A DNA stretch of 11,332 bases, from contig JAGVEU010000277.1 in NCBI GenBank assembly GCA_020057985.1, positions 1-11,332 on the forward strand, given 5' to 3'. A program made the position numbers and the translations under genes. The notes under the pieces are model-generated. The model made no database searches. It saw only the letters and a program-made list of their open reading frames with translations, and was not told where the DNA came from. Below are positions 1 to 7,582 of the stretch, one piece after another; positions within the stretch are counted from its first letter, which is position 1; every line of letters starts with the position of its first letter. The DNA comes from Calditrichota bacterium. GTDB lineage: Bacteria; Electryoneota; RPQS01.

Positions 1-93
1 ATTCGCGAGTTGGTTGCAGTCGAGACCCCCGGAATCGGTCAGCCGGATACTTTGTCCCGGGATGTGGACAATCTGACCCCTGAGACGCAGTAG
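1..93 (+). CDS. C-terminal end of an unidentified upstream gene (partial)
   Basis: An open frame runs from the window edge to a TAG stop at 91-93, giving 30 residues that end in LTPETQ. The tail is polar, Asp/Thr/Pro-rich and has no motif I recognise, so I assign no function. It ends six bases before the ATG of the methyltransferase gene at 100, and the stop region overlaps an AGGAAG stretch (92-97) that could help recruit ribosomes for the next gene. This close spacing suggests the two genes share a transcript, and the upstream gene may belong to the same restriction module. Only the reading frame and the spacing support calling this coding. Confidence 0.55.
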   Translation: MRELVAVETPGIGQPDTLSRDVDNLTPETQ

Positions 94-99
94 GAAGCC

Positions 100-1728
100 A
101 TGACCAACGCACTTTACTATGGCGACAATCTTGAGGTGCTCAGGCGTTATGTCAAGGATGAAACCGTTGATTTGATCTACCTTGATCCGCCGTTCAATAG
201 CAACCAGGATTACAATGTGCTCTTTGCGGAGCACCGTGGGGCGCGTTCCGCCGCTCAGGTTCGAGCGTTCAAAGACACGTGGCGTTGGGATCAGATGGCG
301 GCGTTGGCTTTTCAAGAATCTGTGGAACGCGGGGGGAAGGTTTCGGAGGTCATGCAGGGATTCCGCAGAATCATGGGAATGAGTGACATGCTCGCCTACT
401 TGGCGATGATGGGGCCGCGTCTGATGGAACTGCATCGCGTACTCAAACCCACCGGCTCGATCTTTTTGCATTGTGATCCGACTGCAAGCCCGTATTTACG
501 ATTGCTCATGGATGCGGTCTTCGGCCCTGCGAACTTCCGCAACGAGATTGTCTGGAAACGCTCTCAGCCCAAATCGCACACCACAATCCGGCTCTCACGT
601 GTCCATGATGTGATCTTCTTTTATGCGAAATCAGAGGACGCAGCTTTCTATCATGAATATGAGGTTCATGATCCTGCCTACGTAAAGAAGTTTTATAAAT
701 ACGTCGAGGAAAAGACTGAGCGTCGCTACGAACTCGGTGATCTCACGAATCCGAATAAGCATCGCCCCAATCTCAAATACGAGTTTCCCCCGAAGAGCGG
801 TGTTGTGCGGGTATGGCGTTGGACAAAGGATCGGATGACCAAGGCATGGAAAGAAGGGCGCGTGATTTTGCCGGAAGGCTCTAAGGTTGTCCGAGAAAAA
901 CGTTACCTTGATGAAATGCCCGGCACTCCGGTCACAGATTGGTGGGGCGACATCGAGCATTTACACGGTTCGCAACAGGAGCGGCTCGGTTATCCCACAC
1001 AGAAGCCTGAAGCCTTGCTCGAACGCATCATCAATCTTGGCAGCAAGAAGGGCGACGTTGTTCTTGATCCATTCTGCGGCTGCGGTACAACTGTGGTAGT
1101 TGCACAGCGACTGAAACGCAAATGGATTGGGGTAGACATCACCCACCTTGCGGTCGGATTGATGAAGCATCGGCTTCAGAGTTCCTTTGGCCGCCGAGTC
1201 AAATACGAAGTGATTGGTGAGCCAAAGGATCTGGCCGGAGCCAAAGAGCTTGCCCAAACCGACCCTTACCAGTTTCAGTTCTGGGCACTCGGCTTGGTGG
1301 GTGCGCGCGCCATCGAACAGAAAAAAGGCGCCGACAAAGGCATTGACGGCACGCTCTATTTTCATGATGAAAAAACAGGCGGTAAGACGAAGCAGATTGT
1401 GCTCTCTGTGAAGGCCGGCAAGCTTGCTCCTTCATACTTGCGCGATCTGCGCGGAGTATTGGATCGCGAGGAAGCGGAAATCGGAGTGCTGATCAGTATG
1501 GAAGAGCCGACTCGCGCAATGCTGACTGAAGCGGCAAGCGGCGGCTTTTATGAGTCGCACTGGGGCAAACACCCGCGCCTGCAGATTCTGACAATCGCCG
1601 AACTACTCAAGGGCAAAGGGATTGACTATCCTCCCTCCGAGCAGGTTAATGTTACCTTTAAGAAGGCTCCCAAAGCCAAACCGCCTGACGATGAAAATGG
1701 CTCGCTCGAGTTTGAAGATGAGACTTAA
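100..1728 (+). CDS. Beta-class adenine DNA methyltransferase fused to an Mrr-like PD-(D/E)XK domain
   Basis: This 542-residue protein should transfer a methyl group from S-adenosylmethionine to adenine N6 in a specific DNA site. Catalytic motif IV is DPPF at residues 29-32. The SAM-binding motif I is DPFCGCGTT at 323-331, followed by IGVDI. The order motif IV, variable target-recognition region, motif I defines the beta class, and DPPF favours m6A over m4C. A second domain begins near residue 388 ([11 protein letters not shown]). It has GADKGIDG (410-417) and then IVLSVKAGK (433-441), matching the D...(E/Q)xK layout of Mrr-type restriction nucleases, except that the usual E/Q is Ser436. The charged tail after about residue 505 looks disordered. 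The protein could be a one-chain restriction-modification enzyme, or a methylase whose second domain only binds DNA. The first function is well supported; cleavage is inferred. Confidence 0.9.
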   Translation: MTNALYYGDNLEVLRRYVKDETVDLIYLDPPFNSNQDYNVLFAEHRGARSAAQVRAFKDTWRWDQMAALAFQESVERGGKVSEVMQGFRRIMGMSDMLAYLAMMGPRLMELHRVLKPTGSIFLHCDPTASPYLRLLMDAVFGPANFRNEIVWKRSQPKSHTTIRLSRVHDVIFFYAKSEDAAFYHEYEVHDPAYVKKFYKYVEEKTERRYELGDLTNPNKHRPNLKYEFPPKSGVVRVWRWTKDRMTKAWKEGRVILPEGSKVVREKRYLDEMPGTPVTDWWGDIEHLHGSQQERLGYPTQKPEALLERIINLGSKKGDVVLDPFCGCGTTVVVAQRLKRKWIGVDITHLAVGLMKHRLQSSFGRRVKYEVIGEPKDLAGAKELAQTDPYQFQFWALGLVGARAIEQKKGADKGIDGTLYFHDEKTGGKTKQIVLSVKAGKLAPSYLRDLRGVLDREEAEIGVLISMEEPTRAMLTEAASGGFYESHWGKHPRLQILTIAELLKGKGIDYPPSEQVNVTFKKAPKAKPPDDENGSLEFEDET

Positions 1729-1786
1729 GAACAACGCACTCATGTCCACAACGATGCCAAGTAAACCCTTTAGATTGGATTCCCCG

Positions 1787-3262
1787 ATGAGATTCGCTTT
1801 AACCGCTCTGCTCTTTGCCGCTCTTTTTGCCTGCGTATATGGCGCAGAACTTTCCGTTAAACCCTATCAGGAACCTGCCTCGCTAAAAGCTCTGCGCGCG
1901 GCGATGGACACGGTGAGTTCTTCCGATTCGCAGCTTGCTTTGGCTCACTCGTGTCAAAAGGATTATCCTGATGAAATCGCCGTGCAGATGTATGTTACAA
2001 ACCTACTGATTGCCGACGATATCAGTCCGGTGCGCGATTACTATCGGGATCTTGCCGAAAAGAATTCGGGCAATATTTCTGCGCAATTCTTAGCCGGACG
2101 GTTGATGGAGGACTCAAAGGATCGTATAAGCTATGCCGAGCGAATTCTGCAGAAGGACTCCAATAACTACTGGGGCTATTTGTTGAGGGCTACTGCTTAC
2201 ACCGATGCTGACGACCCCGGAATGAATAAAGCGGAAGCCGATCTGCGTAAGGCGATCTCGGTTGATAACTCGCTTCCCTTTGCCGTCGAGCAGTTGGGCA
2301 ATCTGCTTCAGAAGCGAGATGATCTCGCGGGAGCCGATGCGGTTTATTCCAAGCTCGCGGAGATGCAACCGAATCGCTTTGCACCGCTGCAATACCGGCT
2401 CATGCTGCTCGGCAACGATCATAAGAAGGCGATCGAGTTAATTGATCAATTCCTGAAGCAGAATCCGAAAGACCTTAATGCCCTCAATACCAAAGCTCGC
2501 TCGCAACGGGAGACGTCAGACTGGAAAGGCTATGTGGAAACAAACCGCCGCTGTGTTCAGATGGAAGTGACCGGCGAGACAGCCTACAATTTTGCTTGTG
2601 CTTTGTCTCTGGCAGGTCAGAAGGATTCCGCCTTTGTTTGGCTCACCATTGCAACGGATCATGATTTCAACGACCTTGAACAATACAAGACCGATGATGA
2701 TTTGATTCCACTGCGCGATGATCCCCGTTGGAGTGATCTGCTGACCCATGTGAATAGCAACCAGAAAGCCCAACTTACCGAATATCTCAGACAAGCGGCG
2801 AAAACAGCTCCCCAGAGAAAAGAGAAGGCGCTAACTGAGCGGCTGGGTCTTCCGGCACCTGACTTCAGCCTCGATGATTTCAGTGACAACAAGATCTCGC
2901 TGGCAAGTCTCAAGGGCAAAGTTGTGATCCTTGATTTCTGGGCAACTTGGTGCGGGCCATGTAAAATGACCATGCCGCTACTGGACAAGTTTTATACCGA
3001 AAAGCCGGACGGGGTTGTGATTTATGGAGTGAACGTCTGGGAGCGCGTCAGCCGCGATAAAGTGAAATCCTTTATCAAGGAAAAGGGCTACCATTTCCCC
3101 ATTCTGTTTGGCAACAATGACGTGGCAGAAGCCTATGGTGTGCGTGGTATTCCGACTCTCTTTATCCTTGACAAAGACGGCAAGATCGCCTATCGTCATG
3201 TCGGCTACGATCCCACGATTCCAGAAGTCCTCGACTGGCAGACAAAGGAATTGCTGAAGTAA
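1787..3262 (+). CDS. Secreted TPR protein with C-terminal TlpA-like thioredoxin domain
   Basis: This is probably a periplasmic thiol-disulfide oxidoreductase of the TlpA/ResA type, carrying a long helical repeat region. I chose the ATG at 1787 because it is followed at once by a Sec signal peptide (basic Arg2, hydrophobic stretch, likely cleavage near VYG|AE). The in-frame ATG at 1742 would add 15 residues in front of it. Residues about 40-320 contain degenerate tetratricopeptide-like helices. They include a YNFACALSLAGQ segment near 266 followed by DDDLIPLRDDPRW, a pattern common in bacterial TPR proteins. The thioredoxin domain spans about 345-491, with APDFSL, FWATWCGPC (catalytic Cys389 and Cys392) and the cis-Pro loop GIPTLF. 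The TPR part may hold a partner protein in the periplasm, which I infer. It starts 58 bases after the methyltransferase gene and shows no strong Shine-Dalgarno sequence. Confidence 0.85.
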   Translation: MRFALTALLFAALFACVYGAELSVKPYQEPASLKALRAAMDTVSSSDSQLALAHSCQKDYPDEIAVQMYVTNLLIADDISPVRDYYRDLAEKNSGNISAQFLAGRLMEDSKDRISYAERILQKDSNNYWGYLLRATAYTDADDPGMNKAEADLRKAISVDNSLPFAVEQLGNLLQKRDDLAGADAVYSKLAEMQPNRFAPLQYRLMLLGNDHKKAIELIDQFLKQNPKDLNALNTKARSQRETSDWKGYVETNRRCVQMEVTGETAYNFACALSLAGQKDSAFVWLTIATDHDFNDLEQYKTDDDLIPLRDDPRWSDLLTHVNSNQKAQLTEYLRQAAKTAPQRKEKALTERLGLPAPDFSLDDFSDNKISLASLKGKVVILDFWATWCGPCKMTMPLLDKFYTEKPDGVVIYGVNVWERVSRDKVKSFIKEKGYHFPILFGNNDVAEAYGVRGIPTLFILDKDGKIAYRHVGYDPTIPEVLDWQTKELLK

Positions 3263-3335
3263 CCGCGCTGTGGTAATTCGCACTAACTGAAGCCTCCCTG
3301 CGTTGGGTCATCCGCTTGTCAGCACGGCATTGGGC

Positions 3336-4994
3336 ATGCCTGAATTGCCCTTTGCACCGAAGATTCTCTTTCTTTTGATCGCTCTGCCTCTGTCAGCGCT
3401 TGCGCTTTGGTTTTCATTCACTCGACACGGCGCGCAACAACAGGGATTCAATAGATTTCTCTCCGCTGCTGTCTTCACAGTTCTGTTCTTTGTATTTCTG
3501 GCTCTGCATTTTCACTACTTTCCGCAGGATGTGGACGACAGTTTCATCAGCTTTCGCTTTGCCGAAAATCTCGCGCATGGACAAGGACTGTGTTTCAATG
3601 CCGGAGAGCCGATTGAGGGTTTTTCCAATCTGCTGTGGGTTGGGCTGCTTGCACTTGCAGTCAAGTCTGGATTCGGGTTGTCGGCGGGAGATTGGGTTCT
3701 GCCGCTCGTGGCGAAGCTCTTGAGCATCACGTGCCACTTGACGATCTATTTTTTGATTTATTGTTGGGCTGCGCGCAAGCGGGACGGTTTTTGCAACCAT
3801 CTCGCTGCACTTCCAGGACTTGCATTTTTCGTCGCTGCCGGAGCCAACGCTTTCTGGGCAACAAGTGGCATGGAAACCTCGCTGCACTCGTTGCTGTTGC
3901 TTCTGCTGGCTATTTCGTGGAGCGATCTCGAAGGAAACGAGTCGTTGCCTGCGCATCCGGTCGGACTCATTGCTGCGATGCTGCTGTTGGTTGTGTCGCG
4001 GCCAGAGGGAATTCTGTTCGGAAGCGTAATGCTCGCTCTGTGGTGGCACACTGATCATCACAAATCGGCAATGGCAAGTCGCAACTGGAAAACCGCGGCG
4101 CTGCTGTTTGCGGGTTGGATCGTCACTATTTCTGTATTTCGTTTCGCCTATTTCGGGAACTTGCTTCCGAATACATTCTATGCCAAAGCTACAGGCGATC
4201 TGCTCTTTCAGTTGCGGCATGGATTGCAATATTTGGGCGGGGGCTTGCTTGCCGCCGGCGGGTGGATTTGGGCAATTGCACTGTGGCCAAGCCACCACAA
4301 GCCTCGAACTTGGACTGCGCCGCACCTATTGATTGCGGCACAGTTTGTATTCATCCTTCTGGTCGGCGGCGATTGGATGAGCGGTTATCGGTTCATCGCT
4401 CCCATTATACCACTGGCGGCGCTGGCGATCATTCGCTTCATGCGGGAGCATGCAGATGCCATTGAACGTTTCTTTTCTGTTGTAGCAGGCAAATGGAAGC
4501 CCGTGGCCGCTATGCTCGGTCTACTGTTGCTAGTGGGAGTGCAAGCCTTAGCCTTTGACCGGATTGTCTTTTTTCAGAATGATTTCTTTGTCAGCGGGTT
4601 TCGCAAGCTCGATCTTTTTCCCAGCGCCGCGCATTATGAGGCCGCTCTCGAAATTCGCAGAGTCGTCGAGCCAAGCGCAATAGTAGCAGTGAATGAAGCC
4701 GGACTGATTCCCTATATCTCCCAAGTCCGGACTCTGGATTGTGTCGGCTTGCTTGACCGGCAAATCGGTTTGCTTCCCGGACTGCTGCACGAAAAAGCCG
4801 GAGCAGACGACATTCTCAAGCGCAAACCTGAGTACATCCTCTTGGGTCTCGTGAGCGGCAGTTTGAACTCCGCTGAGATGCGCGGTCCGGTTAGATATAT
4901 CAATGAACTCCTGACAAGCAGCGATTTCACTCAGCAGTACTCCGAGATCTATCGTAACGAGAAGTTTCTGCTCTATAAAAGGAGCGCGGCGTGA
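3336..4994 (+). CDS. GT-C polytopic membrane glycosyltransferase, AftB-like
   Basis: This 552-residue integral membrane protein is likely to transfer a sugar from a polyprenyl-phosphate donor on the outer face of the inner membrane. It starts with two hydrophobic segments. The loop after them carries DVDDSFISFRFAENL (from Asp65), then FNAGEPIEGFSNLLW. This acidic DD motif plus the (N/G)-GE-x-(I/V)-E-(G/A)-(Y/F) signature is typical of GT-C enzymes such as mycobacterial AftB and many uncharacterised bacterial relatives. Several further transmembrane helices run to about residue 410. A soluble C-terminal domain follows, containing a segment like VAVNEAGLIPYIS and CVGLLDRQIG, which is a usual ending in this family. 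The donor and acceptor cannot be read from the sequence. The frame is also open from a TTG at 3303, but the ATG at 3336 gives a more normal N-terminus. Confidence 0.75.
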   Translation: MPELPFAPKILFLLIALPLSALALWFSFTRHGAQQQGFNRFLSAAVFTVLFFVFLALHFHYFPQDVDDSFISFRFAENLAHGQGLCFNAGEPIEGFSNLLWVGLLALAVKSGFGLSAGDWVLPLVAKLLSITCHLTIYFLIYCWAARKRDGFCNHLAALPGLAFFVAAGANAFWATSGMETSLHSLLLLLLAISWSDLEGNESLPAHPVGLIAAMLLLVVSRPEGILFGSVMLALWWHTDHHKSAMASRNWKTAALLFAGWIVTISVFRFAYFGNLLPNTFYAKATGDLLFQLRHGLQYLGGGLLAAGGWIWAIALWPSHHKPRTWTAPHLLIAAQFVFILLVGGDWMSGYRFIAPIIPLAALAIIRFMREHADAIERFFSVVAGKWKPVAAMLGLLLLVGVQALAFDRIVFFQNDFFVSGFRKLDLFPSAAHYEAALEIRRVVEPSAIVAVNEAGLIPYISQVRTLDCVGLLDRQIGLLPGLLHEKAGADDILKRKPEYILLGLVSGSLNSAEMRGPVRYINELLTSSDFTQQYSEIYRNEKFLLYKRSAA

Positions 4995-5176
4995 TTTTGC
5001 ACGGCGGTGAGGTTGGACTGATCGTCGGCACCCATGGACGTCCGTTTGATTTGTCACCGAAGACTGCCGATCGTGTCCGCAGGATTCAGAAGAGGTCGAA
5101 GATTCAAAATGTCATAGAGGGTGTTGAGGCCATGGCATGGCAACAGAGAGAGTGTGATCTTGTGAACGTCCCATGA
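4991..5176 (+). CDS. Doubtful 61-residue ORF with 4-nt overlaps on both sides
   Basis: A GTG-started frame overlaps the stop of the glycosyltransferase gene (GTGA at 4991-4994) and ends in the ATGA that starts the TerC gene (5173-5176). Overlaps of this kind are typical of translationally coupled operon genes, which is the main argument for it. The product is basic and polar with no membrane segment and no motif I recognise. It has no visible Shine-Dalgarno sequence. Without it, 4995-5172 is a 178-base gap in which I see no terminator, clear promoter or known riboswitch. It may be a real small protein, a leader that carries ribosomes to terC, or a chance open frame. I lean slightly towards chance. 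Confidence 0.25.
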   Translation: MILHGGEVGLIVGTHGRPFDLSPKTADRVRRIQKRSKIQNVIEGVEAMAWQQRECDLVNVP

Positions 5177-6093
5177 CTGATTTTGGAATCTGGAAGTGGG
5201 TGATCTTCAACGCGTTTGTGCTGGTGATGCTGGCGCTGGATCTGGGCGTGTTCAATCGCAAGGCGCACGTGGTGAAACTCCGGGAAGCGCTGATCTGGAC
5301 TGCGGTGTGGATTTCGCTGGCGCTGGGCTACAACGCATTCATCTATGCGCAGCTTGGCCCGCAGCCGGCGTTGGAATTTTTCACGGGCTACCTGATCGAG
5401 AAATCGCTCTCGATTGACAACATCTTTGTGTTTGTGCTGCTGTTCTCGTTTTTCAAGGTGCCCGCAGAGCATCAACGGCGCATGCTCTCCTGGGGAATTA
5501 TCGGCGCATTGCTGATGCGGGCGATTTTGATTTTCGTCGGGGCGGCCTTGATCGAGACCTTCACGTGGATCATCTACGTCTTCGGCGCGTTTCTGATCAT
5601 CACCGGGATCAAGATGGCCCTGCAAAAGGAGCACGGCATTGATCCCGAGCGGAATCCGGTTGTGAGGTGGTTCAAGCGGTTGTTCGCGGTAACGCCGGAC
5701 TATCACGGCCAGAAGTTTTTCGTCAAGCTGGACGGAGTGACGCACGCGACGCCGTTGTTTGTAGTCCTGTTGATTGTTGAGCTGACGGATTTGGTTTTTG
5801 CGGTGGATTCAATCCCGGCGATTTTCGCCATTACGACCGATCCGTACATTGTGTACACGTCGAATGTGTTCGCGATTCTCGGTCTGCGCGCGCTGTATTT
5901 CGCGTTGGCCGGCGTGATTGACAAGTTCCACTACCTGAAGCTGGGTCTGGCGGTGGTGTTGATTTTTGTGGGGGTGAAGATGCTGCTCGGACATACAGCT
6001 TGGAAGATCCCGACCGGCCTTTCGCTGGGAGTGGTGGGGCTGATTCTGGCAGTTTCGGTGGTGGCGTCACTCATGAAACCGAAACGGCGATAG
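5173..6093 (+). CDS. TerC/Alx family integral membrane protein, likely metal-ion handling
   Basis: This 306-residue protein has about nine hydrophobic segments and the two signatures of the TerC family. One is SIDNIFVF (Asp82, Asn83) in an early helix and the other is ELTDLVFAVDSIPAI (Glu203, Asp206, Asp212) in the second half. These acidic residues lie in the membrane and are thought to bind metal. The length and overall arrangement match the Alx-type members (about 320 residues in E. coli), which have been linked to manganese export and to supplying metal to exported proteins. The family name comes from tellurite resistance, but nothing here supports that role because no ter partners are present. 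The start overlaps the stop of the doubtful ORF upstream and has no clear ribosome binding site. I looked for a yybP-ykoY-type leader ahead of it and saw none. Confidence 0.9.
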   Translation: MTDFGIWKWVIFNAFVLVMLALDLGVFNRKAHVVKLREALIWTAVWISLALGYNAFIYAQLGPQPALEFFTGYLIEKSLSIDNIFVFVLLFSFFKVPAEHQRRMLSWGIIGALLMRAILIFVGAALIETFTWIIYVFGAFLIITGIKMALQKEHGIDPERNPVVRWFKRLFAVTPDYHGQKFFVKLDGVTHATPLFVVLLIVELTDLVFAVDSIPAIFAITTDPYIVYTSNVFAILGLRALYFALAGVIDKFHYLKLGLAVVLIFVGVKMLLGHTAWKIPTGLSLGVVGLILAVSVVASLMKPKRR

Positions 6094-6149
6094 CATGGAA
6101 ACAAGACACTCACCCCCCCTACCCCCCCGCGAGCAGGGGGGAAAGGAAA
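6094..6149 (+). repeat. C-run/G-run hairpin between terC and the ankyrin gene
   Basis: The gap holds two runs of seven C (6113-6119 and 6122-6128) separated by TA, then a run of six G (6136-6141). C6123-6128 pairs with G6136-6141 to give a six-base-pair all-GC stem, and G6129-C6134 can close a CGAG tetraloop with one bulged A. The first C run could pair with the same G run as an alternative. There is no T-run after the stem, so it is a poor intrinsic terminator. The stem ends two bases before the AAGGA ribosome binding site at 6143-6147 and could affect access to it. From memory, such C-rich/G-rich palindromes recur as dispersed repeats in some environmental genomes; only one copy is visible here. 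Confidence 0.6.
6143..6147 (+). promoter_or_regulatory. Ribosome binding site deciding the ankyrin gene start
   Basis: AAGGA lies ten bases before the ATG at 6158 and immediately after the GC hairpin. It supports 6158 rather than the in-frame ATG at 6095, whose first 21 codons would translate the hairpin repeat into a Pro/Gly-rich peptide. Confidence 0.6.
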
Positions 6150-6157
6150 AACTCACT

Positions 6158-6700
6158 ATGAAAAGAATCTCCGTAATGATTGCTTTGATTTGCGCGGTCG
6201 CCTTTCCTGTGCTTGCGCAATTGCCGGCAAGTTTCTTTGATGCGGTGCGACTGGGTGACTCGTTGCTTGTGCAAAGCTATTTGGAATCTGGTTGCTCTGT
6301 GGCTGACCATGACTCCATCAACTCCACTCCCTTACATTATGCGGCGATGGGCGGGCAGAAGGACATGGCGGCCTTACTGATCGAGAAAAGCGCTGAAGTC
6401 AATGCGACCAACGATGACAATTTTACTCCGCTTCACTTTGCCGCCATGTCGGGAAATGGCGAGGTCGCGGGCACACTCATTGCCAAAGGCGCTCTGGTTT
6501 ATGTGCGTGACAACAACAGTATGACACCATTGCATCTTTGCGGTCTGAAAAACAACGTTGAGGTGGCGGAGCTTCTCGTGGCTGCCGGAGCGGACGTGAA
6601 TGACATGACTGCTGCACAGTGGACTCCGCTTCGCGTTGCGCAATGGAAAGGCGCAAACGAATTGGCGCAATGGCTGGTGGCGCATGGGGCAAAACAGTAA
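6158..6700 (+). CDS. Secreted ankyrin-repeat protein
   Basis: This 180-residue protein starts with a clear Sec signal peptide (MKRIS, hydrophobic core, VLA|Q cleavage after residue 20). The rest is one ankyrin array. TPLH or TPLR tetrapeptides occur at 57-60, 90-93, 123-126 and 156-159, exactly 33 residues apart, each followed by an AA-or-similar helix and a helix ending in a G/SA turn. A partial capping repeat (SFFDAVRLGDSLLVQSYLESG) precedes them. Ankyrin repeats bind proteins, and the signal peptide places this one in the periplasm or outside the cell. Small periplasmic ankyrin proteins are known in proteobacteria (AnkB, next to catalase), but no catalase is nearby, so the partner is unknown. 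The start is chosen for its ribosome binding site and signal peptide. It lies 64 bases after terC. Confidence 0.85.
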   Translation: MKRISVMIALICAVAFPVLAQLPASFFDAVRLGDSLLVQSYLESGCSVADHDSINSTPLHYAAMGGQKDMAALLIEKSAEVNATNDDNFTPLHFAAMSGNGEVAGTLIAKGALVYVRDNNSMTPLHLCGLKNNVEVAELLVAAGADVNDMTAAQWTPLRVAQWKGANELAQWLVAHGAKQ

Positions 6701-6715
6701 TTTGAGAATCCTTCA

Positions 6716-7582
6716 ATGTCCCTAATATTTTCCAAAATCGCCGTCCTCGGCGCAGGAACCATGGGCTCCGGTATCGCACAAGTTTGTGCTCTGGCCGGAT
6801 GCAGAGTCGTGCTGTTCGAAGCGGCGCCTGATGTGCTTAAGCAGGCGCAGAAAAACATCGAACGTGATCTGAAAAAGGGCATCGAGACGGGTCGGATCAG
6901 CAAATTAAAGGCTGATGAGACCCTGATTCGCATTGAGTACACACGCATACTCGAGGACTGCGAAGGCGTGGAGCTGGTTATCGAAGCGGTCACTGAGCGA
7001 TTGGATGTGAAGCAGGAACTCTTCAGCCGGCTTGACGATCTTGTGCCGCCGCCGGCCGTGTTTGCCACCAATACCAGTTCGCTTTCGGTTACAGCCCTCG
7101 CCTCGCGAACTCGTTTCCCAGATCGTGTCTGCGGTCTGCATTTTTTCAATCCGGCCACGCGAATGAAGCTCGTGGAAGTTGTCGCCGCACAAACCACTGA
7201 CTCCGAAGTGATCGAGCGCTGCATGAGCTTTGTGCGGGAGATAGACAAGGAGCCTGTGAAGGTTGCCGACACTCCCGGCTTCATTGTGAATCGAGTCGCG
7301 CGGCCTTTTTATGGCGAAGCGTTGCGTTGCCTTGGCGAGAATGTCGCCGACGTGGCCACGATTGATCGCATTATGCGCGAAGGCGGTAAATTCAAGATGG
7401 GCCCCTTTGAATTGATGGATCTCATTGGCCTTGATGTCAACTATGCCGCCACCAAATCCGTCTGGGAAGCTTTCTTTCATGACCCCCGTTATCGCCCTCA
7501 CCTGATTCAGAAAAAAATGCTTGAAGCCGGTCACCTCGGACGCAAGACCGGACGGGGTTTTTACGAGTATCCTGATGCCTGA
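6716..7582 (+). CDS. 3-hydroxybutyryl-CoA / 3-hydroxyacyl-CoA dehydrogenase
   Basis: This enzyme oxidises (3S)-3-hydroxyacyl-CoA to 3-ketoacyl-CoA with NAD(P), or runs in reverse, in beta-oxidation or C4 acyl-CoA pathways. At 288 residues it matches the usual length of about 282. The N-terminal Rossmann fold shows GAGTMG (12-17). The expected catalytic and binding residues are present: Ser121 in TNTSSL, His142 in GLHFFNP, Glu154 in KLVEVV and Asn192 in DTPGFIVNR. The C-terminal helical dimerisation domain ends in GRKTGRGFYEYP, as in Hbd, PaaH and FadB-type proteins. The paired order with the next gene resembles PaaH-type enzymes, where two lobes are fused in one chain. Its last eight bases overlap the next gene. 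No thiolase or crotonase is in view, so the pathway cannot be fixed. There is no strong Shine-Dalgarno sequence before the ATG. Confidence 0.92.
   Translation: MSLIFSKIAVLGAGTMGSGIAQVCALAGCRVVLFEAAPDVLKQAQKNIERDLKKGIETGRISKLKADETLIRIEYTRILEDCEGVELVIEAVTERLDVKQELFSRLDDLVPPPAVFATNTSSLSVTALASRTRFPDRVCGLHFFNPATRMKLVEVVAAQTTDSEVIERCMSFVREIDKEPVKVADTPGFIVNRVARPFYGEALRCLGENVADVATIDRIMREGGKFKMGPFELMDLIGLDVNYAATKSVWEAFFHDPRYRPHLIQKKMLEAGHLGRKTGRGFYEYPDA

Noticed and set aside
1787..1860. Lipoprotein signal (LFAC) in the TPR-thioredoxin protein
   Set aside because: Phe at the -2 position of the lipobox is unusual, and a normal signal-peptidase I site (VYG|AE) follows directly, so ordinary secretion is more likely.
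3263..3335. Terminator or promoter between the thioredoxin and GT-C genes
   Set aside because: There is no stem followed by a T-run and no convincing -35/-10 pair in this short gap.
3414..4325. 303-codon open frame on the minus strand opposite the GT-C gene
   Set aside because: The + strand frame has membrane segments and clear GT-C motifs, whereas the antisense product is Gln/Ser/Arg-rich with no motif. It is a shadow caused by codon bias.
5133..5147. A 15-base identity (TGGCATGGCAACAGA) shared with 10174-10188 inside the methylase gene
   Set aside because: Both copies read AWQQ in frame, but the similarity does not extend on either side. One such match in a window of this size is only mildly unlikely.
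4995..5172. Possible yybP-ykoY-type manganese riboswitch before the TerC/Alx gene
   Set aside because: Such leaders precede some alx genes, but I found no matching conserved loops and no expression-platform hairpin here. A covariance-model search would settle it.
5104..5745. 213-codon open frame on the minus strand opposite the TerC gene
   Set aside because: The product is His/Gln/Arg-rich and the + strand encodes an unmistakable TerC family protein.
6499..7284. 261-codon open frame on the minus strand across the ankyrin and dehydrogenase genes
   Set aside because: It crosses two well-supported genes and their gap, and its product is low-complexity Ser/Thr/Ala/Arg-rich.
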